64,000 nucleotides of DNA from Trichostrongylus colubriformis (GCA_963978905.1 OZ022260.1:41724259-41788258); one strand, 5' to 3'. Counted from the first letter of the stretch, positions 12,645-26,536 are shown. Notes: generated from the letters alone by a model not told the origin. Made by a program: numbers and translations.

Positions 12645-12930
12645 TGTGAGTAATGAGTGCTCCTGAAGTGACTCATGCAAATGAAAGCTACGGAAAATGA
12701 AGCTGTTACTTGTTTTAACTTGACCCGCCTCTTTTCGTTAACATGTCCCGCCCGTCTTTGGTATGGAAAGTATGGAAAACGAAAATGATGGTGAAAATGT
12801 CTTATTTTGGGATATTTAATCTTTTCAATCGCTTTTTCTTCCCTCTTGTACTTATAGGCACCTCGACTTTTATATTCGACAGTATTTTCACATTCGACCC
12901 GTACTACTCCTCCTAGTGTCTTCAAGATTT
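12645..12930 (+). repeat. Dispersed repeat, copy 2
   Basis: Similar to 2458-2800 through GTAATGAGTGCTCC and the following GCAAATGAAAGCTACGG block. Confidence 0.4.
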
Positions 12931-13379
12931 CTCTTCAAAATTTTTGCAACATGCGTTCTCCGACTCATTCCCTTTCTCTTGGACCGTTTGATCCGGCTCT
13001 TCTTTCGCGTAGCGCACTATAGTGCGTGCAATACACTGAATCTTGTTGAATAAATAACTAGCCTGGTTGGCTCTTCAGTCCAGCGGTCGGCCGACTGACG
13101 ACGAAACATCTTTTCCCTTGAGACAGCATAATTGCTATACAAAAAGCTTGTCCGAAGGACCCGCTGATCGCCCACTCACAAATTGTTTGTGTCTTTCGTT
13201 TTCCATTGGTGAGCCCATGGCCACAATTTCTCATATTTCACTGTTCTGTTGCTCAGCAACAAGGTTAGCTACCATGGGTTTCGAAAATTCCCATTAAGGC
13301 AGAAGTTTTCCTTCTTTCTTTACGTTCTGTAACCTACACATGCCAGTATGTGGGGGAAACTAGTAAAGAATCAAAATTT

Positions 13380-13795
13380 AAGTTATTTTGTTACGCATGT
13401 TTGTGTTCCATATTTTATTACGCGCCATATGCAAAGGTCGAGCGAAAAACAAAACAAAAATTCGGCTGAGGTAGAGCGTCTCAAAGTATGGTCCGACGGG
13501 GTGGGCTTCTGAGTGGAAGGAGCCACGGGCTCTAGGAGCACGGAGGCAATGGCCACGTGGTTAGAGACGCAGGGTAAGAAGCTAATCAACATTGGAAGCA
13601 GAATTGTGAACTGCGCTCTGACCGCCGACAGTTGTTTAAATGTTGCTCGGCTGGAATTCAAACGAGCTGCTCCTCTCTCATTTTTTCTATTTCTGCTTGG
13701 GAGCAGAGGAGATCCTCAATTCTTTTCGTGTTCTTATTCAGTACTGTATCCGGTAAAATGATATTGAGAGGAATTAGAATCATAAAATTCCTATT
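13380..13795. repeat. MITE family B, copy 2
   Basis: Shares GGAATTCAAACGAGCTGCTC, TTTCTATTTCTGCTTGGGAG and GTACTGTATCCGGTAAAATG with the other two family B copies. The left terminus is degraded. Confidence 0.65.
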
Positions 13796-13799
13796 GACT

Positions 13800-16339
13800 A
13801 CACCTCTAACTTGGATATAATCGCGCTAGTACAGCTAATTCTGGCACGCTTTGTGGTCGCGGATACCCCATTTGTATGACTAAGCAATAATTAATGACTT
13901 ATATCCAGGATGTCAATCGCAGGTGTCCACGGACAAATAGCGCCGGTACCACTTTCATTATCATAGTCTAAGATTAAGCAGATGCTTGTAAGGCTTTCAG
14001 TCCCTTGGCACTGATTTGTACCGGGATAGTCTGATCTGGAGAGACAAAAAAGTTCATGCATGGGTTTGTCCCGCAAATGGCATCGACCCACGCATTCAAA
14101 TGCCAATATGACTTTGAAGGGCATCAAAATACGTGGTACATTCCAAAAAGGAATTGATCTACGCCAAGAACTTTACCTTCTCATCACTTATATAGCCTGG
14201 CTTTCATAAGCCCCCGTATAAAATGAACAGAGTCTGTAATAATTGCTTGCGTGTTACAGGTTCTCTTGGGGCATTGTTTGGGCCAAATGTGACAACGATT
14301 ATTAATGGATGTTGAAAAAACCGCGCTCTCCAAAAAGGGATCGATCGACGCTTAGCGTTTTTTTTATGATTGAAATAGCAAAAGTGGCAATTTGAAGCTT
14401 TTAGAGCACACTCCTGTCCATAAACTTGATTAGCAACTGAGACAGTTTTAAGGTTGCCAAAGGAGGGAAGTTCCCTGAGATGGCCATTTAAGGAAACTGG
14501 CACAAGACATTTCAGATTGGGAGCCGTCCCAGGTGTCTAAGAAAATATTATAGCTGCTTCAGTACGACCCCTCGTTTTCTTGACTTCTACAATGGCAGTA
14601 ACAGTTGCCGGATTGCATAGTTGCAATATGTTTTATTGCCATATACATATCCTCTTCTTAGACGAAAGATACTTATACCACACTTTGCGGTGAAACACCC
14701 TCTGCTTCTCACCTGCTTATTGAAATTTTAGATTCAAGTATTTATCGCTGACATCTGTAGGTACGACCCCCCCCCCCCCCCACCGGTCTCCCTCTCCTGT
14801 TGAGGAATTTTCGACTCTCGGTGTACCCTGGTACCCTGTTTAGATGTCTTGTCAAAAAATCTAGCTCTTAAACTGGGAAAGTGGTGGGCAATTTTGGAAT
14901 ACTGACTGGGCAGGCTATCTATTTCAACAGCTTCTCGAGAGCAATAGAAATTCTTTTCTTTTTTCTTGGGCTAAATAGTAGCTATTGCCCTGTCAGCGCG
15001 AAGGTCTTTTTTTTTTCACGCCCATGGTGCAATCACAAATGGCAATTTGTCGCTCATTTATCTCATCCCGAAAAAGGACGAAATCAGTGCAGTCGTCCGT
15101 GAAAATGATTAATTTAGAATGAAGGCTCGATACGAGTAGCTGGAGATTTCGTGCGCTTTGTCGGCATAGGTGCCTGAGAGTTTAGTTGTGAGAGATAGTA
15201 ATAGATACGCACTGACTTGGGGCGCCCTTGTCATTACTTCATCTATGGAGGTCCATCCCACTGTGGGCCTTTTATCATACCTTGGCGGTTAATTTGAGCC
15301 AGCTCGTCTGAAATGGTCATTTTATCATTGCCTGGTCACTGCAGGTCAACGCGAGAAGCGACTTTAGTAGACCAAAATGTTTCCTATGCCAAGTCTTGTT
15401 TATTTGATTTTACTTATTCAAATGTTTTAGGTTTCGAAAATGAATTATATTGCTGTAACGTATCGAATTTGGCGATAATTATAAACAACTCCTTTCTTTT
15501 AATCATATGAGCATGTCATAAAGCTTTAGAACTCATGCTACCAATGAGGAATTAAGTTGAAGGAATGCTCCAATACCTAAATACTCCTTTAATACTTAAT
15601 TAAAGCCCCATTCATGTATAATCTTCATTGTTTGATAAGCAATTCTCTTAGCCGTGTGACCATTTCTTCTGCATTGCATCCTTGCTGTTGCTCTATTAAT
15701 CTTTATTCCTTCTAAATCATTCACCATTCTAGTCCCAGCATCCAAGTGCCGCTCTCTAAATTAACGTACAACCCCCATAAAGGCTCTTCCAACCGGAGCA
15801 GGGCTCTTTTAGCCGGAGCAACTAAAGATAGCAAGTTGCAGATCAATCCACCTGGAATAAGCCATGAGTCCAAGATTGTAGTGTTCTTAAGACATGTACG
15901 CGGCAGTTGCTGGCAAAGTGCGTAGGTCTGGTTTGTGGTGCAGATTAATGTACGTTAGTCAATTCATCACCCTGGCCCTAAAGTGAGAAGGCTTCTTAGC
16001 TTAGGCACATTTCAATCCATAGTGGATGTATGCCTTAGCCTAAGCGTTAGTGGATCAAATTTTGAGACCCCTCCCCCCCCCCAAACCCAGAAATCATGCT
16101 ATTCGGATGTGGCATCACTCTCTGATTCTTCCTACCCATACACTGCAACCTGGACAAGAAGAAGTGGTCGAGGTAGCGTAGTGTAAGGATATCAGCCTAC
16201 CACTTCAAGAACACTGGATGGACTAAGCGGACTGAGTATAGTCTTCTGCTGTCCATGGAGTCCACCACGTTCCAGTTTTTTCATCATTTCCGAGTATTCA
16301 CATCGAGTCGTGAATCTTCATGATGCTTCTTTGTGGCTT
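13800..16339. other. No gene seen
   Basis: Short frames only. A run of 15 C at 14767-14781 and a shorter C run near 16070 are present. Confidence 0.4.
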
Positions 16340-16480
16340 GAGCGTGGCTGCGTTCACAGGCAGCGAGGCAGAGTTGCACGGCAGAGGTGAAGAGACGACG
16401 CAGGGTGGCATAGGCGGAGATGCAGAGACATGCAGTCACGCAGTGTGCCACCGGCACCGCAAAGTATGAACGCGACATTA
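16340..16480. repeat. MITE family C, copy 1
   Basis: The GCGTTCACAGGCAGCGAGGC block and the ending CCGCAAAGTATGAACGCG match copies at 44415 and 47359. This one abuts a family D MITE directly. Confidence 0.65.
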
Positions 16481-16620
16481 GGCTGCCGTCAGACTGTCAT
16501 TTTGCGATTTCACGGCATCGCACTTTCTCACACGAAGTTGCGACATTGCACTATATAAGGGTCGTAGTTTCGCGTGCGAAAGTGCAATGCCGCAAAATCG
16601 CAAAGTCTGAGGCGGCCTTA
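16478..16620. repeat. MITE family D, copy 1
   Basis: Palindromic element of 143 bp. The left end TTAGGCTGCCGTCAGAC pairs with the right end GTCTGAGGCGGCCTTA, and inner arms TTGCGATTTCACGGCAT and ATGCCGCAAAATCGCAA also pair. Confidence 0.75.
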
Positions 16621-19461
16621 GCGCCCCATATGAGATTCCTGCTTACTCAGCACAGATACATATTGTAGCCGTGCAATTCGTATATGGTGACCATATTGGT
16701 TCTCATTGAGTTTTTTTCAACTGCTTAAAACAGCTACTTAATTAAGTTTGCTTTTCATCTAAACGAACTGAATCCGGATTATAGCGCCGCCAGTCCTTAT
16801 CTACGTCTCATGTACTCGGACATCCATTTCCAAGAACCTCTTGATTTCTACCGAATGGCAAAGCAGAAAGCTCCCACCAATGACGTACTTTTGACGTCGC
16901 AATGTGTGTTTCCTGTGAAGTACGGTGACGTCAAGAATTTTAAGTGGACGACGGCAGAATTACATTTGCAAGCGCCCTAAAAACACTGGTTGACGTGGCT
17001 GATGTTATTCCTGGAGGCCAGCTGCATAAATTGGATTTGAGGTTAGTACGAACTTCCAATGGTGGTTTCGTGGCTGAAATTTGACCAAACCTTTTTTAAA
17101 AATTAGTATTGATGAAAAGTTCTGCATTAAATAGCCCGTTCGGGCCGCACCATACTTACAACTAGCATTTGTTGTTGTTATAATATATGCTGAGCACGAG
17201 GATGACGAAATTCTTATTGGCCACCACTTGTACAGGAAAAATTGCTTTGACATCAGGGTCAATCATAGGTCGGGGAATCTTTAGGAGGTTGGGTGGAAGG
17301 AGGGGTCTCATTTCGATATTCCTCTTGATTTCCCTACGACCACCCCTTTTCGGGTACTCTCTGGTCAATTAAGAAATCTTTAGAAAAGGTTGTCATTCGA
17401 TAATAATGCGTAATACCAGGTTGCAGTACTAGATTATCCCTGTTGGCAATCTTTCAGATCGGGTCACCACGGGGTCGTATTTCTTGAAAATTTTCTGAAA
17501 TCACATGGAACACGTGAATTTTATAATAGTTGTAAAGCTCTGTCATGCTGTAAGGGATGAATCGTGCTTAGGCCCTTGGTTGGCTGGCTAATGGCTGCAC
17601 GGCTAGAACGTACCTGCAGAGCCCAGAGCTCCTGAATGACTACTGCAGTCGACTATAGCCTTTCGTAACATCGCTAGTTGTCCGAAATGCTGTTCTCTTG
17701 TAGTGCATAGAAGGATCCACTAGAGGAAATGGGCGTTCAATCGAGACTCGTCGCCACAGCGCGTATGGCTTGAGTGTCCCCTTGCCATAGCAATTATGAC
17801 CGCTTTCGCACATTTGGATTGCTTTTATGAGCGCTTGCGGTCCACCACTTTTTAAAATACTATATTATGGTTTTTCGGCGATTCTCGGAATTTTGCAACT
17901 CCTTTTCGGCGATTTCATGGAATTTAGCAAGTTTTCAGTGGGTGACTAGGTTTTGGAAAGATTACCTCAGGCATCGTAGTACTTTTTGTTTTCGATGGGA
18001 GTTGTGTGGGTCGGAAATGGGCTTCGTGCCACTCGCCCAACTCTGTTCCATTTGAATCGCTGTTTGCCCCTTTCTAAGCAAAATCAAATATTCAGTTAAG
18101 GTGGCTGATGAACTTCTGGGATCAGCTATCATCTGTGTAGATATGGGGGTGGGGGGTACAAGCAACCAAGCAATAGCATTTTTTCTTTAATTATTATTTA
18201 TTTGGCGTTCACTATTGGTTGTACTTATTATTATTTATTTTATTAAGTGTTTGCTATATTTCATCACTCATTTTCTGCTAACCCTCCTTTTGTGGATAAC
18301 CCACCTTTTAACTTCGATGTCCAGTGATGGCTGAATTGAGGAAACTGTTGCTTAATCTTAAATGAGATGCTTCTTCATATCTGATCCGATCTATTTGTGG
18401 AACCTCTTATTTTACGAATCCCCCGGTCTGAGAAAGTGAAATCGGAGAGCACTCAAGCGATGGAACCGCTCTTTAATCACGGTCATTTCTCAAGGGTTCC
18501 CAACCCCCCGCCTCATTCGTGTGGACGTTTGGCCTTGTGGGCTTAGCCGTGCCTGCTCGGCAAATCTGCTCCCCACTCTCCAACGGACCTTCTTCGTCGT
18601 TCAGCATGCTCGCCTTCGACTTCTTTAGGAATACGGGCGGGTATTGATCGAGTTGTTATGTTTCTTCCCTGGAATTGCGAGAAAATCCAATTGCCGGCGA
18701 CGAATTTGGCAGCACACCCAGCAGTGGCAGCAGCACGTCGTGCAAAGCTGACAAATCCGAAAATCGTCCCTCCTTGCCCTCCTCGGAAAGATATGAACGC
18801 CAACGCTTAGTGTGACGGGTTTACTTCTGAGAATTCCGTTTTTGCGCTCAGTGGCCTGGAGGTGTAATATTTGGCACAACTCGATTTTTTTACGCGAGTG
18901 AGCCACGCATTCGTCAATCATCTAGTACCATAGCAGCATTTGACCTTGGTTTAGCCTCCACAATGACTCGTGGTTTGATCAATATCGTGCTCTTACATGT
19001 GCTATCAAAGGATACGTCACCTTTAGCCCACTCTTTTGTTACTCAGAATCAAAACGAGATTTGATGCCCGGATCGAACGTGCCGTGGCAGCGCCACTCCC
19101 CACTACTCCAACTCCTAACTTTTTTGGCGGTGGTCTTGAAATTTCTGTAATTGTAGGGGTTCTGCGAACACCTCAAGATAAACAATTTCTGCTCATCCAC
19201 ATCAATTAAAGGTGTCATAACCAAATAATCGCTGCAATTACCTGAATCAAGTGAAGGTAATCAATGCCGAGAAAATCGAGACGGCCTTGGGCTACGTGGA
19301 CAGATTGCACTCAATTTAGCACCTGATAATTGCGCTAATTATTCAGGGTTTTGGCACTGCCACGTGATATAACCCAGGTTAGGCTGTGTGGCATTGGACT
19401 TTTGTTAGAAAAAGATGCTCCACTCATTCCAAGAAGATCAAATGGTCTAGAAAGATAAGTA
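16621..19461. other. No gene seen
   Basis: No recognisable coding segment on either strand. Confidence 0.4.
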
Positions 19462-19553
19462 GCGTGATTGCGTCTATGTCTCTTGCGTGATTGCCTCTAT
19501 GTCTCTAGCGTGATTTCCTCTGTGTCTCTAGCGTGATTGCCTCTGTGTCTCTG
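19462..19553 (+). repeat. Minisatellite, four 23-bp units
   Basis: Units start at 19462, 19485, 19508 and 19531. The consensus is GCGTGATTGCCTCTGTGTCT plus CTA, with one to three differences per unit. Confidence 0.9.
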
Positions 19554-20235
19554 ACTTGATGTTTAGTCGCTCCGTCGCATAACCTATCGGACCTTATTTG
19601 GAAGGGTTTTAAGAGGGAGTCAATATTTTCCCATACTTTCGAGCATGTAACCTTTAACAAAAAAAGTGACAGCTGTCTGATTAGTGCTTCTGGGATACGC
19701 CATGCATTGGTTTTTTCTGGATGGTACTAGCGATTGAATGTGTTATCTGTAGATATCGTCAATAATCGTTGTCATTAACAGAAAAATTCTCAGTCCATCT
19801 AAAGTCCCCCCACCCTGCTGCAATTATTTCTCCAATTTTTCGTTCGTCGTCGTTCATTCTATAGCAAACCAGAAAATGTGATTCCGATTTAATAAGTTCA
19901 ATCATGCCTGAAATGTGTCTCATCGGGGTAAAAAATCATTCGAATAGATTATATGGGTCATTGGATCTCGAAAACATGATAGCATTACCGATGTTAGGTC
20001 AAGCTGGTTTTTGCAAAAATCGAAATGGGCCATCGAACAACGATGCTTTTGTAATGGAGCGAAAAATGTTGATATGGTACTTTTTGAAGGCTCTAATTCA
20101 TGGAATAATATCAGTGAAAGGGGTCAGAAGGAGGAGATTTGATCGGGTTACAATTTTTAGTGGGTCTGTTCACAATTTGGTCTTAATTAATGAGCGCTCT
20201 AGCTCTGATTTCCTGTGCAATGAATTGTGGAACAC

Positions 20236-20392
20236 TTTGACCAGCGTCAGACTTCGCGATTCCGCGATTTTGCGGTACCGTGACTCCACTAGCGAGGAAC
20301 ACCTTTACCTAGAGAAGCTCCACGCCACAGAATCGCTCGCAAAGGTGCAACAGCGCCAAACTGCAAAATCGCAGAATCTGTCGTCGGCCTTA
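20236..20392. repeat. MITE family D, copy 2
   Basis: The arms CAGCGTCAGACTTCGCGAT with CGATTTTGCGGTACCG on the left and AACTGCAAAATCGCAGAA with TCGTCGGCCTTA on the right are diverged versions of the family D palindrome at 16478. Confidence 0.6.
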
Positions 20393-20541
20393 CGGTGCAT
20401 GTGTAGATAGAAGTATCACGAATTCTGACCCCATATTACCTTATCTCCCCTCTCATACGATTTGTGAACCATGAAATATCTGTGGTATGGATCATTTATT
20501 GATGTTTTGCACTCTATCCTTGGAGCTCATGATAGGCTTAA

Positions 20542-20966
20542 AGGAGTCGTCCACAAAAATTTGAGTTCTCCCGTTACCCACATACTTATGTTACATATAT
20601 TTGCTAAGCAAAGTCTCACTCGTATATAAAAGGATCCAATTGAGAAAAAGCTTCCCAAAGAGACGGATGACGGTGTGGGGCATCCGAGGGTGTTATGACG
20701 TTGAAGAGCTGAGGGGCAAACTGGTGACTGTCACGTGGGCAGGGACAGACTGAGAAGCAAATCAACAGTGGGCGCGAAAATTCAGACCGAGCAAGTGTTC
20801 TGGCGGGAATTCAAACGAGTTGCTCTTCTTCCTTCTTCAGTTTTCCGATTTCTGCTTTGAGGTGAATGGAATTCCTCAGTTCTTTCCGTGTTTCTGTTCA
20901 TTCACAAGATCTAGTAAAGTAATTCAGAGAGAAACTAGAATCATGGAATCTTCGTAGACAATTTCT
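20542..20966. repeat. MITE family B, copy 3
   Basis: The left end AGGAGTCGTCCACA is preceded by TTAA (20538-20541). The right end GTAGACAATTTCT is followed by TTTA. The interior shares CGGGAATTCAAACGAGTTGC and CAAGATCTAGTAAAG blocks with copies 1 and 2. Confidence 0.7.
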
Positions 20967-21140
20967 TTACCAACTGCATAACCCCTTCCATGCTATAGGC
21001 GACTCACAAGTTTTTATACATATTTATTACAAACGTCTATTTTTCTATTCTTTATCTTGTCTATACACCTGATACGAGTCTGAACGACTTCAATGAAAAA
21101 AGTTAAAAGATATACAAGTTAGTATAAAAACTGTAATAAG

Positions 21141-21223
21141 AATGGTTCGTTTCGCCTCAAAACCTCATACGAACCATTGTGTTCACCAACCCTGAGGCTC
21201 TTCAGTGAGGAAGGGTTGGTGAA
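21141..21223. repeat. Two adjacent perfect hairpins
   Basis: AATGGTTCG (21141-21149) pairs with CGAACCATT (21170-21178). TTCACCAACCCT (21182-21193) pairs with AGGGTTGGTGAA (21212-21223). Both stems are perfect. Confidence 0.8.
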
Positions 21224-21249
21224 TACATGAGGGGTGTATTAGATATTAG

Positions 21250-21420
21250 TATTTATAGAAAAGGAGGAAGAAAGGTGAGTAGAAGGTGATAGATTGAGTG
21301 GAGAGAGCAAAGGGATTGTTAGAAAGAAAATGGGGTGAAAAGCAAGGTAAAGAAGGATAATAAAGTAAAGAAAGCAAAGTACAGAAGGATAATAGTTGAA
21401 TGAAGGTGAAAAAAGGCTAC
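21250..21420 (+). repeat. Purine-rich tract
   Basis: About 170 bases are strongly biased to A and G on the plus strand (AAAGGAGGAAGAAAGG, GAAAGAAAATGGGG and similar), directly after the hairpin pair. No coding sense. Confidence 0.6.
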
Positions 21421-23415
21421 AATTCAAATTATTATGTTTGATACGCAGTCTCTACTAGGTCAGGAAATGGCTGGGGGGCATACAATCAATAAATGAGGGT
21501 GCAATAGCTACTTGAAGGAGTGTAGTGGAGCAAGGGATACTATACTAATAGAATTGTACTAGATTTACTGTGTGAACTTACAATTACTAAATAAATGAAT
21601 TGTAAATGATGTAAATACTAATATCAATCCACGCATAAACCATACGAATTACTAATCATTAAGGCAGTTAAGTAGCTTTCTTACAAAATTATCAATGGTT
21701 TTAACACTGTTAGCTATAGAGAATTTATAACATATGTGTTTATTTCTATATAAACATTTTATAATATTAATCAAGATAAAATCATTTGAATATTCATTTC
21801 CTTTTAGTATACTAATCATGTCACTGATTTTTTGTATGAAGGTTTCAACTTTGGAGCAAGTATTGGCAATTCTTAAGGTTTCAGTATAAATTACTGAAGC
21901 CCTACTCCAATCCGTTTACGCCTGTGTCGAATATTATTACCGTGGGATGACAAATACACGATTACAGAACACTAATACTATCGTAATCGCTAGTATTCAA
22001 TAGGGTCGACCATTACCACAAAGAAATCAGCTTTTTGAGATAAGCGTTCTAGTTTTCTTGTACCGAACAGGTTTCTGCTTTGTTTCCGAGGTGTCGTTGT
22101 CGAGAACGTTCGCATTACGATTCTTTATTTTTCGTTCAAATAGTAATACCAACGTAGATTAAAACTTTCTTCAAGATAATACAATGAAATGCTTGCGAGT
22201 AAAACAATTCATAAGCACTAAAGTCGCACCAACCTATGTGCGTCAATGAAATTTGGAAGCTGGCGCATTTTTAGAACCGAGTGCCGTTGCTAGACTTTGA
22301 GATAAAATGCTTCACAGTGGACTCACAATCTGCATAAAAATTTCCTAAAGGAAAATGGAAATGAAAAGGAGCTCGAATAGCTCATTGATTGGGGCATGTC
22401 TGACCGAAAGCAGCCATTCGGTGAATCTGTGGGCTATTTTGGTATTCCCTGGTGACTATGAAAAGCCCATCATTCCTCGGTGTTCCGTCGTCCTCTGCGA
22501 GTGGCTTTTACGACTCGACTAATTGCTGTGCCGTTGACGAGGGTAACGGTACTGGGCGCGCGAATCTTCTGTGACCATCTGTTGGCTATTGTGCCATCGC
22601 ACCGAGTCCTCTCCAGCAGACACGGTCACCCACTAGATTAATTCATCTGGAAAGTGCAACCACTAAGATTTCTACGAACAACAGCTAAGGAAATCAAAAA
22701 CATTTCCGGCACTCAGCCATGACTGAATTTTCTGGCTGAATGGTAGCACATTGTGTTTTTTCCTGAATTTTTTGTATCAAGTGAGTGGGGATTTCACGCT
22801 GGAATTTTAGACAGTGTGCTACATATTCTAGTGTTTTATAGGCCACCAATATTCCCTGATTGGTTAGCCAGGTGGCTAGCCGAATTGGAAACAGCCTTCG
22901 TGGTCGGTGGGGGCACCGTTGTAGGGATTTAATGGCAGGACATTAACATTATAGCCTACCTCAAAATCAGAAGACTTGAGATCGCATCGCATCTACAACG
23001 TTTTTGTCGAAAATCGAACTGCAGGCGTGAGGGAATCGATAAATTATGATCAATGGCTTCGAAACCTGTGGAAATTAGACGACCTACACTACTCATTCGG
23101 TATTCTTGTTTTTTTTCGAATGCTCAGCGTGATTTTTGTCTTCCCGCCTTTCCTCGTAGTCCATTCACTCGGCTCAGAGGTGACTCGTCCATCAAGTGGG
23201 GCTACTCTTGTAAGCTTTGTATTCCGTATATTATACGCTCATTATTTTCAGTTATCTATTATCTCTACTACTACTGTAAACGATAATGTGGCTAATGTGG
23301 CTTTTACCTTAGAAGTTCAGTTGTTGCTGATAGGCTAGCCACTTAGCGTCTCGAGAAACTCGTCCAGTGGCGGAGCTTTCCACATCTTTCGATCCAAGAT
23401 TTCGATTTTGATTCA

Positions 23416-23581
23416 AAAACTTACATTATTGCGATCTTTGTAGTTTAAATAATTTGTGTATTAGGCATTCCCTTATTGACTGTTGTGACCTCACTGTTTT
23501 GACCCAAAAGGCTTATATTATTACGATCTTTAAAATTTAAATAATTTGTGTATCAAGCATTCCCTTATTGATTGCTGTGAT
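23416..23581 (+). repeat. Tandem duplication, about 88-bp period
   Basis: Two units share TTAAATAATTTGTGTAT, GCATTCCCTTATTGA and TGTGA: the first has TACATTATTGCGATCTTT, the second TATATTATTACGATCTTT. Confidence 0.75.
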
Positions 23582-26536
23582 TGCCCATGCAACTCGTCCA
23601 ACGGGTGCAGCATATTCTAGATATTCTCACAGAGCATTTCACTATCTCAGGCCTTATAAGGTCGGCATTTCGAATATTCAGGCCATTTGGATATAGATCG
23701 GTCTTAGCCCCCAAGCATTCTACACATGAAACACGTCCTGTGGGCGTGGCTTGCTCTCTTATATCAGTGTATCATTACAGAGTTGTTGTAGTATAAATTA
23801 TTATGGAAGTGGCTGCTTAGCAATCCGTCAGTTTTTTAATCTAATTCGTCGATGTTTTACCATAATTATCTATTTTTGGCCACATTTCCATATTGTTGAG
23901 CGGTCCATGATAGTTTATATTGCTCGGAAAACTCGTCCACTTTTGACCCATGTTCGTAGAAAGGATTCCACTTTATACAATTCATTCTCAGGCCGATGAG
24001 TTCATTCTTGTTACTTTTGCGAAGAAAATTAATTCGGTCAATGCACTCAGGTCTTCTCCGTCTGGACCTAGAAGACCTATGATGCGTGACACATCGGTCC
24101 GGCGATGCATTAAGTTGCGCATGAAATGTAGAAGATCTCTGACCTTTACGTGTCATTCTTTTGACGCCATCCAAAAGAATTCTATGTGGCAAGGATGTGG
24201 TAACAGGTGTCAGTCAGTCAGTCGTCGATGGGTCGGTCGCTCGGTGGGCTGCCGCCATCGGTGGGCTGGCCAAGCCACGAGTCGCACCCAGCCACCAAGC
24301 TCAGGCGTGCATTGAGGCGTCGATCAGGTCGACCACTTGTCATCGCATTTCACTCAGCACCTCTCTAATCATCAGAGGTCGTCAGACGGACTTATCGCAT
24401 CTCTTTCTCACTCAGATACTATCACATATTGATTCATCGATTACTAATCTAACGCTGTTCCAGACAAATGGCTAGTACCTATGAGTCAGAAATTTGGGAA
24501 AACGCTTAAAAATGAGTTGACTAGGTGTGATTCTATAAAACAGGATTTAAGTGATGAATCATCCGCAAAGTTCTTTTTCTGATCAACCCCTTATTTTCTT
24601 CCTCCGATATTTCGCAATTTCGATTTGTAATTTTTCCCAAAATGATTTGGCTGCGCGGATTTTGCTATGCATAATAATTCTTTGGGGCTTAAAAATATCC
24701 ATTTTCAATTGACGAAATTCACAATAGTTTTCTTACTTTTTCAACTAGTTGTGTTATTTATAACCATTAATTCCTGGGCTTATAAACTGATAGTGCACCA
24801 TGTAAGTCAGCCATAGAAGGACTATTTGGGTATTGGCGGAGCTGAATTTAGACACCTAGTTTCTTTGGACCTCTGTCTGATATTCCCATCATTTCATCGG
24901 TTTTCGATAGGATCCTTGTTACTTTCGTATCGCAGTACTTTTTTTGGTGTTATCGTATTTCGATGAATAGACTTCATAAAGACTCTCAAGCAGAAATTCT
25001 TTCGTACTGTGTGAATTTCACAATTCGATTTTCTTTGGATTTTTCTTCTTTGAGCAAGTATAGCGCTAAGGCGAATAAAACTGGTTGTTTCCTTCGTTGA
25101 GCCAACCCTGGATTCAGTGGATTCATTGTACGATACGATATAAAATATGAAAACACAGCGTCGACCGATCCCACCCCCTCAGCGCTCGCAAGGGTGCCCG
25201 TGAGCTTCTACGGCCATCCTATGTATGCGCAAGCACTTTTGTTCTTCCAGGCTTCCCTTTCAATTGGCTTGGTGCCGAAGAGCAGCGCTGGAGTCACCCT
25301 GAGTCTATTTGAAGTGAAATTAAAAAGGATGCGGATACAGCGAGCGAGCTGAGTGAGACTCAAATTTCAAATTGAGGATGTGTTTTGAAGTCTTTTTTTG
25401 AAATACAAGCTTCTAATTATTGCGCTATTTTTCCGATTTATTTTTTGGGTCTGATTTCCTTTTTTCCTTTTCATAATACTTCAAGTGTGTCACCATCATC
25501 ACTCAATAAAATGTATCATATTATAATTTGAAATCCATGCGTATAAATATGAATGCTAGTAGTGTCGCATATCACTCAGCATGTGCACTGGAATAGATAT
25601 TGATTTCGCGCGTTTGCAATCGATATCCTTCCTTTACTCGAGTGGGTCATCCCACCGTGTGAAGAGTGAGTTTGCTCCAAACAAATATGACAGGACTGCA
25701 GAATTTTGTACCCACCAGTTTCCTTATATGCTATCGCCATTCGTTCCATTTTCATAGTATTTTTTCGTATCTTTTTCATAGTTTTTAAATAGTTTTTAAT
25801 TTTAAATGTGTAAATACAATGTGAAACGTCGAAGACATTTAAACTGGCGTGAGGCTTCAACAAAACAACACTTTTTGAATTTTGCAGTCGTATAGCCCAG
25901 TTCTTCGTTTTTTAAACACTATTACTTCAATATTAATCTTTCATAGTTTTCTTTTGAGATTTGATCCCTAAAATAGTAAATTTGCGTGATAATATAATTT
26001 AAATTATCAATTTGTCATTTTTAATAATAAATATGCTTTCCTATTATACATTTCCAATTAATTCGAAGATCGTGCAGCATGGAGTTCTCCGTGGTTTTCA
26101 TGTCACAGATAAAGATTTGACAACAGCCTGTCATGAAGGGGTCCATAAGATTTTCAATCATAGGAATAATAATAATATAACTTTAAAATCATTTTTTGAC
26201 CTTAACTTGATAATTTCAAATGTTCCTTAGCAGTTGAGAGTAGATTATTGGTAGGCAATACTCGGGAGCGCGGTATTTTGTCCGTTTCAATTTTTAAAAT
26301 GAGCTAGCTTTGAGAATTCCTTAGGACAGACCCTTTTTTCGAGCACTCATGGGAAATTCTAGGAGTTTTCGTAGATTACATGTACCAGATGTCTCCGAAA
26401 TTATGTCTCCGCGATTACCACCGATATTGATCCCTTTCCGGTCTAATGCCAGAGAGGTGAAAGGTTAGCGATGGAGGACGGCTGTCGTGATGGCAGGGAC
26501 GGACCGGCAGGTCGTTGCGTGTATGTGTTGTGCGGT

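Noticed and set aside
18100..18130. Hammerhead ribozyme-like CTGATGA
   Set aside because: The partner GAAA and the flanking stems are absent.
19904..20410. 168-codon plus-strand open frame
   Set aside because: Its last third is a family D MITE and the rest has no recognisable motif or codon bias.
23170..23940. CTCGTCCA occurring four times in about 750 bp
   Set aside because: Surrounding sequences differ and no larger repeat or motif architecture was found.
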